This document shows, one piece after another, positions 59,381-64,000 of a stretch of DNA of 64,000 nucleotides. Below the pieces are notes generated by a model. The model worked only from the letters and a program-made list of their open reading frames with translations, was not told the origin of the DNA and searched no databases. The stretch's first letter is position 1; every line of letters starts with the position of its first letter. Origin of the DNA: Labedella populi (GTDB taxonomy: Bacteria; Actinomycetota; Actinomycetes; Actinomycetales; Microbacteriaceae); the NCBI RefSeq assembly GCF_004078655.1, contig NZ_RZNC01000001.1, positions 434,001 through 498,000 on the forward strand, written 5' to 3'. The position numbers were made by a program, and so were the translations under genes.

Positions 59381-61597
59381 ATGGCAGGGGTCGTCTTCGG
59401 GAGTGGTATCGGGGCACTGTTGCGCATGTATCGTCGACGGCTCGACCTCACCATCGAGCGGCTGTCTGAGGCATCCGGTGTCAGTGACCGCACCATCAGT
59501 GATATCGAACGCGGGGTCAGTACGGGGCCGCAGCCCCGCACGGTCGCTGCCCTCGCCGACGCGCTGCGCCTCCTCCCCGAGGAGCGGGACAGCTTTCTCG
59601 CGGCGGCACGAGCCGGACGGGTGCCGACTACTCCCACCGAAGGTGTGGTCGCGTCCCCCAACAGAGCCGTGGACTTCAGCGGACGAGCGGACGAGCGCGC
59701 CCTGCTTACCTCGATGCTCCGTCCCTCACCCGAGGCATCCGGTCCCGCGGCGCCGATCGTCGTGACAGGCCCGCCCGGCGTGGGCAAGACCACGCTCGCC
59801 CTGGAGTGCCTCAACGACGTGACGCGCGACGACCTCCTCTTCGTCGATCTCCAGGGCTTCAAAGTCGCGGCCCTCAGTCCGTTGCACGTCCTTCAGGCGC
59901 TTCTGAGACAGGTGTCAGGGCCGAGCGCCGAGTTCCTGACGCTCGATGAGGCGAGCGCCGCGTGGCGCGGTCTGACTTCATCCGCGCCGTTTGCGGTTCT
60001 CCTCGACAATGCGGCGTCGGAACCACAAGTACGCCCCGTCCTCACCGCGAAGGGCGACGTGCGTGTCGTCGTCACTTCGCGGCGCACCCTGGCGGGCCTG
60101 GAAGGTGCACGGCGCGTCACGCTGGGTCCTCTCCGCCGGAGCGACAGCGTCGCATTCCTCCGACGGTCCATCACGGACGGGCAGGAAGCCGACGGGGATC
60201 TCGACGAGATCGCCCGCTTCTGCGCGGATCTACCGCTCGCCCTGAGGATCGCCGCCGCGCGCATCGCGTCGCGGCCGCAATGGACGGTGCAGGACTATGC
60301 GAACCGGCTGAGGCTCGAAGATGATCGGTTGCATCACCTCGTGGCCGGCGACCTCAACGTCGAGTCCACGTTCGCGCTGTCCTACATGGCGCTGGAAAGC
60401 GAGTCCCGGGAGTTCTTCCGCAGCCTTGCCCTGTTGCGCGGATCATCCTTCGATGCGGCGATGGCGGCGGCGATCAGTGGGTTCAGCCCGGGGCGCAGCA
60501 CTGATCTTCTGGATGAGCTCGTCGATCTCGGTCTCCTCGAGAGCCTGGGGCGCGAGCGGTACCGTCTGCACGACCTCCTCCGCATCTTCGCCGGCGAGCG
60601 CCTTCGACGCGAGGAGTCGGACGAAGCCGTCATGGCGAAGCGCGACCGTCTCCTGCAATGGATCCTCGACACGACCACGTCTGCGGGACGAACCTACGGG
60701 TGTGACGAACGGACGCCCGGGCCGAAGGGCTACCGTCCTGCGCCCGCTGCGCGGCAGTGGCTGCTCACCGAGACGGCCTACTGGATCGACGCCATCCGAG
60801 AGGCGGCCCGCCGCGGCCGGCACGAGGATGTCTGCCGCGTCGTCGAAGCCCTCCTGGACTTCTCGGGGAGGGTCGCGAGCGGGGTGGACTGGTTGATGCT
60901 GCTGGAACTCGCAACCGCGAGCTCGCGGCACCTCGGGGATACGGCCCGTCTCGCTCGCTCGTTGAATGATCTCGGCGGACGGTTCACGATTCTCGGGGAC
61001 GCCGATCGGGCGAGGAGCACCCTGCAGGAGGCGATGGGCGTTGCGGAAGCGATCGGCGACACTCATGAACTCGGATGCGCACTGCTCGAGTTCTCCGAGT
61101 TGGAGGACGAAGGGGGCGATGCAGCCACAGCTGCCACGCTCGCGGCTCGAGCTCGTGACATCTTTCGCCAGCGCGGCGAGATCGATCCGGAGATCCGTGC
61201 TCGCACCCGGTTGGCCAAGGCCCTGAGCTCCTACGATCGACCGGCGGCGCGAACGGAGTGCCGCACGACCGTTGCGCTTCTCGATACCCCGGACCTCTGG
61301 CCCGTCACACGTGTGCATGCGCTCACCGGGCTCGCGCGATCGTTGTTGATCATCGGCGAATGGGAGGACGCTCTCGCCATATCGGAGCGTTTCGTCGGCG
61401 AAGCCGCACTGTTCTCCGATGAGCCCGATTTCCTCGCCCGCGCCCTTCGGCATCGTGGCTTCGCGCAACTGGGACTCGGCAGGCCCGATGAGGCGCGCGT
61501 CGATCTGGAGGCTGCGGTCGGAATCGCCCGGCCCTATGCACCATCGTGGTGGACGGCGGAGATCGACAAGACGCTGGAGGAACTGCGGGGAGCGTGA
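59381..61597 (+). CDS. XRE/NB-ARC (STAND) transcriptional regulator with TPR-like C terminus
   Basis: A 738-residue protein. An XRE helix-turn-helix occupies residues about 8-66 (RRRLDLTIERLSEASGVSDR). The NB-ARC ATPase follows, with P-loop GPPGVGKTT (130-138), VVVTSRRTLAG, CADLPLALRI, and the ARC2-like VESTFALSYMALESESREFF. The last 300 residues are helical repeats of TPR type. Such proteins are nucleotide-dependent switches. A GTG at 59333 would add 16 residues. It is divergent from the hydrolase cluster, its likely target. Confidence 0.9.
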   Translation: MAGVVFGSGIGALLRMYRRRLDLTIERLSEASGVSDRTISDIERGVSTGPQPRTVAALADALRLLPEERDSFLAAARAGRVPTTPTEGVVASPNRAVDFSGRADERALLTSMLRPSPEASGPAAPIVVTGPPGVGKTTLALECLNDVTRDDLLFVDLQGFKVAALSPLHVLQALLRQVSGPSAEFLTLDEASAAWRGLTSSAPFAVLLDNAASEPQVRPVLTAKGDVRVVVTSRRTLAGLEGARRVTLGPLRRSDSVAFLRRSITDGQEADGDLDEIARFCADLPLALRIAAARIASRPQWTVQDYANRLRLEDDRLHHLVAGDLNVESTFALSYMALESESREFFRSLALLRGSSFDAAMAAAISGFSPGRSTDLLDELVDLGLLESLGRERYRLHDLLRIFAGERLRREESDEAVMAKRDRLLQWILDTTTSAGRTYGCDERTPGPKGYRPAPAARQWLLTETAYWIDAIREAARRGRHEDVCRVVEALLDFSGRVASGVDWLMLLELATASSRHLGDTARLARSLNDLGGRFTILGDADRARSTLQEAMGVAEAIGDTHELGCALLEFSELEDEGGDAATAATLAARARDIFRQRGEIDPEIRARTRLAKALSSYDRPAARTECRTTVALLDTPDLWPVTRVHALTGLARSLLIIGEWEDALAISERFVGEAALFSDEPDFLARALRHRGFAQLGLGRPDEARVDLEAAVGIARPYAPSWWTAEIDKTLEELRGA

Positions 61598-61683
61598 TGG
61601 TCGCAAGCGCTCGAGGGGAGATCTTGGGCCAGGCCACGAGCCTCAAGCGGGGAAAGGCATGGCCCCCGGGTTCACGCGACGGC

Positions 61684-62247
61684 TCACCGTGATCCGCTCG
61701 GGACCGTGATCGAGTCGAGGATTGCGTCTCGCACCCGCTCAGACAGTTCCCAATCCGGGGCGCCGTCGAGTTCGGAGATCAGCGTCATGATGACACCCGT
61801 GCTCGCGGCGAGGATCATCCTCGCCGCGAGCGCGGGCGGCACGGACAGGAGAGATCGCGCCTGTTCGAGCGTCTCGAGAAGCATCTGTTCGACGACGCTG
61901 ACCACCCCGCACCGGTAACCCGGCTCGACTCGCGCGTAGATGTGTGCATAGAACGCGGGGTGCTCCACGCCGAACCGCACGTGAGTGTCCCACGCCCGTG
62001 CGATCGCGGAGATCTGGCCGGCCTGACCGGCAGGCACGGGGTTGTCCAACAGGAAGCGCCGGAACCCATGGCTGACGACCTCGTCGAGAAGCGCCTGCTT
62101 GTTGCCGAAATGGTGATAAAGCGTCGGGGCTTGGACGCCCGCCTTTTCGGTGATGGCGCGCGTGGAGACTGTGCCGCCCTCGGCGTGCTCGAGGAGGTCC
62201 GCGCCGACCAGCAGCAATCGGTCACGAGTAGAAAGCTCCTTTGTCAC
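61684..62247 (-). CDS. TetR-family repressor
   Basis: A 187-residue regulator. The HTH lies at about 28-57 (STRAITEKAGVQAPTLYHHF and GNKQALLDEV); the rest is the helical ligand domain. GTG 62247 lies next to three 13-bp palindromes (62257-62303) that it very likely binds. It is divergent from the duplicated CutA-like genes, so it presumably represses them and itself. Confidence 0.92.
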   Translation of the reverse strand: MTKELSTRDRLLLVGADLLEHAEGGTVSTRAITEKAGVQAPTLYHHFGNKQALLDEVVSHGFRRFLLDNPVPAGQAGQISAIARAWDTHVRFGVEHPAFYAHIYARVEPGYRCGVVSVVEQMLLETLEQARSLLSVPPALAARMILAASTGVIMTLISELDGAPDWELSERVRDAILDSITVPSGSR

Positions 62248-62256
62248 CTCACCAGC

Positions 62257-62303
62257 ATAGCAGTGCTATATGCTCTATAGCACTGCTACCATAGCGGTGC
62301 TAT
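62257..62303. promoter_or_regulatory. triple TetR operator
   Basis: Three 13-bp palindromes: ATAGCAGTGCTAT (62257), ATAGCACTGCTAC (62277) and ATAGCGGTGCTAT (62291), in the gap between the TetR gene and the first CutA-like gene. Confidence 0.8.
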
Positions 62304-62327
62304 ACGATCGACAACCGAGGAGAAAAA

Positions 62328-62798
62328 ATGCAGTACTACCAGGTGCTCATCAGTGCCGAGCAGACCGCACAAGGCCACCGCATTCTCGATGCCCTGATGG
62401 CGAAGCAGCTCGTGCTGGGCGGGCCGGTCGTCGGCGGCCCGGCCAAGTTCCTGTGGAACTTCCAGGACAGCGACGTGCCCGCCGAGATGCGGACGCCGAA
62501 GCTGCTGACGGACGAGCACGACTACAACTTCGTGATCACGTACACGCGCGAGGATCTGAAGGCGGAGCTCGTCGACGTCGCCGAGTCGGCGTCGCTGGAG
62601 GAGGTCTGCATGATCTCCTTCCTCCCCATCGAGACGAACCGATCCCTCAAGGAGCTCCTCGATGCCACGTTCGAGGGACGTGGTGGTGACGTGACCCCTG
62701 AGCCGGTCGGCGCTGTCGCTGCCCTCACGTTCGTTCCCAAGGACGTCGTTCCCACCCGGACCAAGAGCTCCACCGGAGAGCCCGGCACCCGCCGCTGA
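62328..62798 (+). CDS. CutA1-like protein, copy 1
   Basis: A 156-residue protein. Its outline fits the CutA1 (divalent ion tolerance) ferredoxin-like fold: AEQTAQGHRILDALMAKQLV, GGPVVGGPAKFLWN, then TYTREDLKAELVDVAES and CMISFLPIETNRSLKELLD. A 40-residue polar tail (TPEPVGAVAALTFVPKDVVP onwards) is extra. ATG 62328 has GAGGAGAAAA upstream. It is under the triple TetR operator. The family assignment is from pattern only and the substrate or metal is unknown. Confidence 0.55.
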   Translation: MQYYQVLISAEQTAQGHRILDALMAKQLVLGGPVVGGPAKFLWNFQDSDVPAEMRTPKLLTDEHDYNFVITYTREDLKAELVDVAESASLEEVCMISFLPIETNRSLKELLDATFEGRGGDVTPEPVGAVAALTFVPKDVVPTRTKSSTGEPGTRR

Positions 62799-62865
62799 CC
62801 AGCTCGGCACCATTCACCGTTGCCCGTGGCGACGTCGCTGGGCATCAACATCGAAGGAAGACAAA

Positions 62866-63336
62866 ATGCAGTACTACCAGGTGTTCATCAGTGCAGAACA
62901 GACGGCTCAGGGCCACCGTATCCTCGATGCGCTCATGGCGAAGCAGCTCGTGCTGGGCGGGCCGGTCGTCGGCGGCCCGGCCAAGTTCCTGTGGAACTTC
63001 ACGGAAAGCGACGTCCCCGCTGAGATGCGAGAGCACAAGCTGTTCGCGCTCGAGCAGGACTACAACTTCGTGATCACGTACACACGCGAGGATCTGAAGG
63101 CGGAACTCATCGACGTCGCCGAGTCGGCGTCGCTGGAGGAGGTGTGCATGATCTCGTTCGCTCCCATGGAGCCCAACCGATCTCTGAAGGAGCTCCTCGA
63201 TTCGACGTTCGAGGGGCGGGGCGGTGACGTCACGCCCGAGCCGGTCGACGCGGTCGCCGCCGTCACGTTCGTCCCCAAGGATGTCGTTCCCACTCGAACC
63301 AAGAGCTCGACGGGAGCCCCGGGCGCGCGTCGTTGA
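62866..63336 (+). CDS. CutA1-like protein, copy 2
   Basis: A 156-residue near-duplicate of the preceding gene, with about 18 differences by hand count, scattered along the chain and mostly conservative. The intergenic region carries its own GAAGGAAG ribosome binding site. It is probably cotranscribed with copy 1 and ends at a perfect hairpin (63358). The high identity indicates a recent tandem duplication. Confidence 0.55.
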   Translation: MQYYQVFISAEQTAQGHRILDALMAKQLVLGGPVVGGPAKFLWNFTESDVPAEMREHKLFALEQDYNFVITYTREDLKAELIDVAESASLEEVCMISFAPMEPNRSLKELLDSTFEGRGGDVTPEPVDAVAAVTFVPKDVVPTRTKSSTGAPGARR

Positions 63337-63357
63337 CCGACGCCGCACCGCCCGACG

Positions 63358-63394
63358 ACGGACGCTGGGCGCGCTCACCGCGCCCAGCGTCCGT
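63358..63394 (+). terminator. hairpin terminator after the CutA-like pair
   Basis: A perfect 16-bp stem (ACGGACGCTGGGCGCG, loop CTCAC) without a long T-run, 21 bp after the stop of copy 2. Confidence 0.7.
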
Positions 63395-63482
63395 CCCTCG
63401 GTCCACTTCGTCATCGACGACGTGTGCGTCGCCATGCCGGAGGCTGTGGATCGGGCGTGGCGGCCGCCGATAAGGGAGACAC

Positions 63483-64000
63483 CTACAAGGCGGAGATCAG
63501 GTTGTGTAGAGCGAGCGTCGTGGGCGTGGGGACGCCCACGGCTGCCGCCTCCTTCAGCACCGCCCCCGTGAGGTACCCGTACTCGAGGGCTCTGCCGTGA
63601 GCGCGGTCCAACTGCATGGATGTCGGCGCCGTGGGGGGCAGCTTCTCGATCTTCCGCCGCATCAGCGTGAGCTCGTCTTGGGTCAGGCGCACCCCGCGTG
63701 CTCGCGCCACGTCGATGCCCTCTCGGAGTACCGTCGCGATCAGTTCGCGACCGCCAGGCTCCTTCGCCACGCCGACGGTGCGCCCGGTGAGCGCGGTGAC
63801 AGAGTTGAGGGCGGCGTTCATGATCAACTTCCGCCACGCCTGAGTCTCGAAATTCGGGTCCAGGCTGACGGGGAACTGCTCGGGGAACAGTCGCGCGAAA
63901 TCCTGTGCCGCGGCGGTGTCCGGCAGCACGAGCTCGTCGAGTTGCCGGACGGTCACGATATCCGGACCCGTGCGTTCGGCGGAGATGAAGACGATGGCGG
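63483..64000 (-). CDS. ketopantoate reductase-like protein, 5' end outside window
   Basis: The C-terminal 172 residues of an ApbA/PanE protein: FETQAWRKLIMNAALNSVTA (the lysine of the active site is in WRKLIMNAALN), TGRTVGVAKE, then IEKLPPTAPTSMQLDRAHGR and EYGYLTGAVLKEAAAVGVPT. The Rossmann N-terminal half is beyond the right edge; the open frame continues to 64000. It uses NADPH to reduce 2-dehydropantoate or a related acid. Confidence 0.85.
   Translation of the reverse strand, partial: AIVFISAERTGPDIVTVRQLDELVLPDTAAAQDFARLFPEQFPVSLDPNFETQAWRKLIMNAALNSVTALTGRTVGVAKEPGGRELIATVLREGIDVARARGVRLTQDELTLMRRKIEKLPPTAPTSMQLDRAHGRALEYGYLTGAVLKEAAAVGVPTPTTLALHNLISAL

Overview
The window is very GC-rich with strong GC bias at third codon positions. 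Gene content (LytR-CpsA-Psr proteins, SufU/SufS, actinobacterial SerS, FecCD iron transporters, DUF4870/DUF2834 proteins) and start signals (many ATG/GTG starts 6-7 nt after a TANNNT hexamer with no Shine-Dalgarno, so probably leaderless) point to an actinobacterium, most likely of the Microbacteriaceae. Genus cannot be fixed from sequence alone.

Layout. 1-9.2 kb is accessory and less GC-rich: small hypotheticals, a MazG-like protein, a methyltransferase, a glycine-rich membrane-associated protein, secreted proteins, an IS5/IS427-type insertion sequence with an SRPBCC passenger gene, and a secreted S1 protease with a lipoprotein partner. Four copies of an 18-bp motif are scattered through it. 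9.2-15.1 kb holds a DUF1684 gene and a complete peptide-type ABC transporter. 15.2-18.4 kb is gene debris (RHS, alcohol dehydrogenase, SDR, IS481) around a second lipoprotein/secreted protease pair. 18.8-21.05 kb is a copper cluster (csoR, copZ, DUF305, four-helix copper protein) without a CopA ATPase.

21.4-42 kb is chromosomal: aldo/keto reductase, intradiol dioxygenase-like lipoprotein, Hsp20 with a MerR regulator, Ada-AlkA plus Ogt alkylation repair, SufS/SufU, a cell-wall lipoprotein, a Doc-type toxin-antitoxin pair, two P-loop kinases, a LacI-type regulator with a GH1 glucosidase and a CebR-like operator, a MerR/membrane operon, an amidase-domain lipoprotein and phosphoglucomutase. 42.5-56.8 kb is core: pheA, a tandemly duplicated two-gene membrane module, dagK and serS from back-to-back leaderless promoters, a HAD phosphatase, an iron-box-controlled siderophore ABC operon, two LCP genes and two tRNA-Ser genes. 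56.8-64 kb is metabolic/regulatory: three alpha/beta hydrolases opposite an XRE/NB-ARC regulator, a TetR repressor divergent from duplicated CutA-like genes across three palindromes, and the end of a ketopantoate-reductase-like gene.

No CRISPR array, rRNA or intact prophage was seen. The more unusual elements are the IS with a passenger gene, the two covarying hairpins around pgm, the dispersed 18-bp motif, the duplicated membrane module, the triple TetR operator and the frameshifted csoR.
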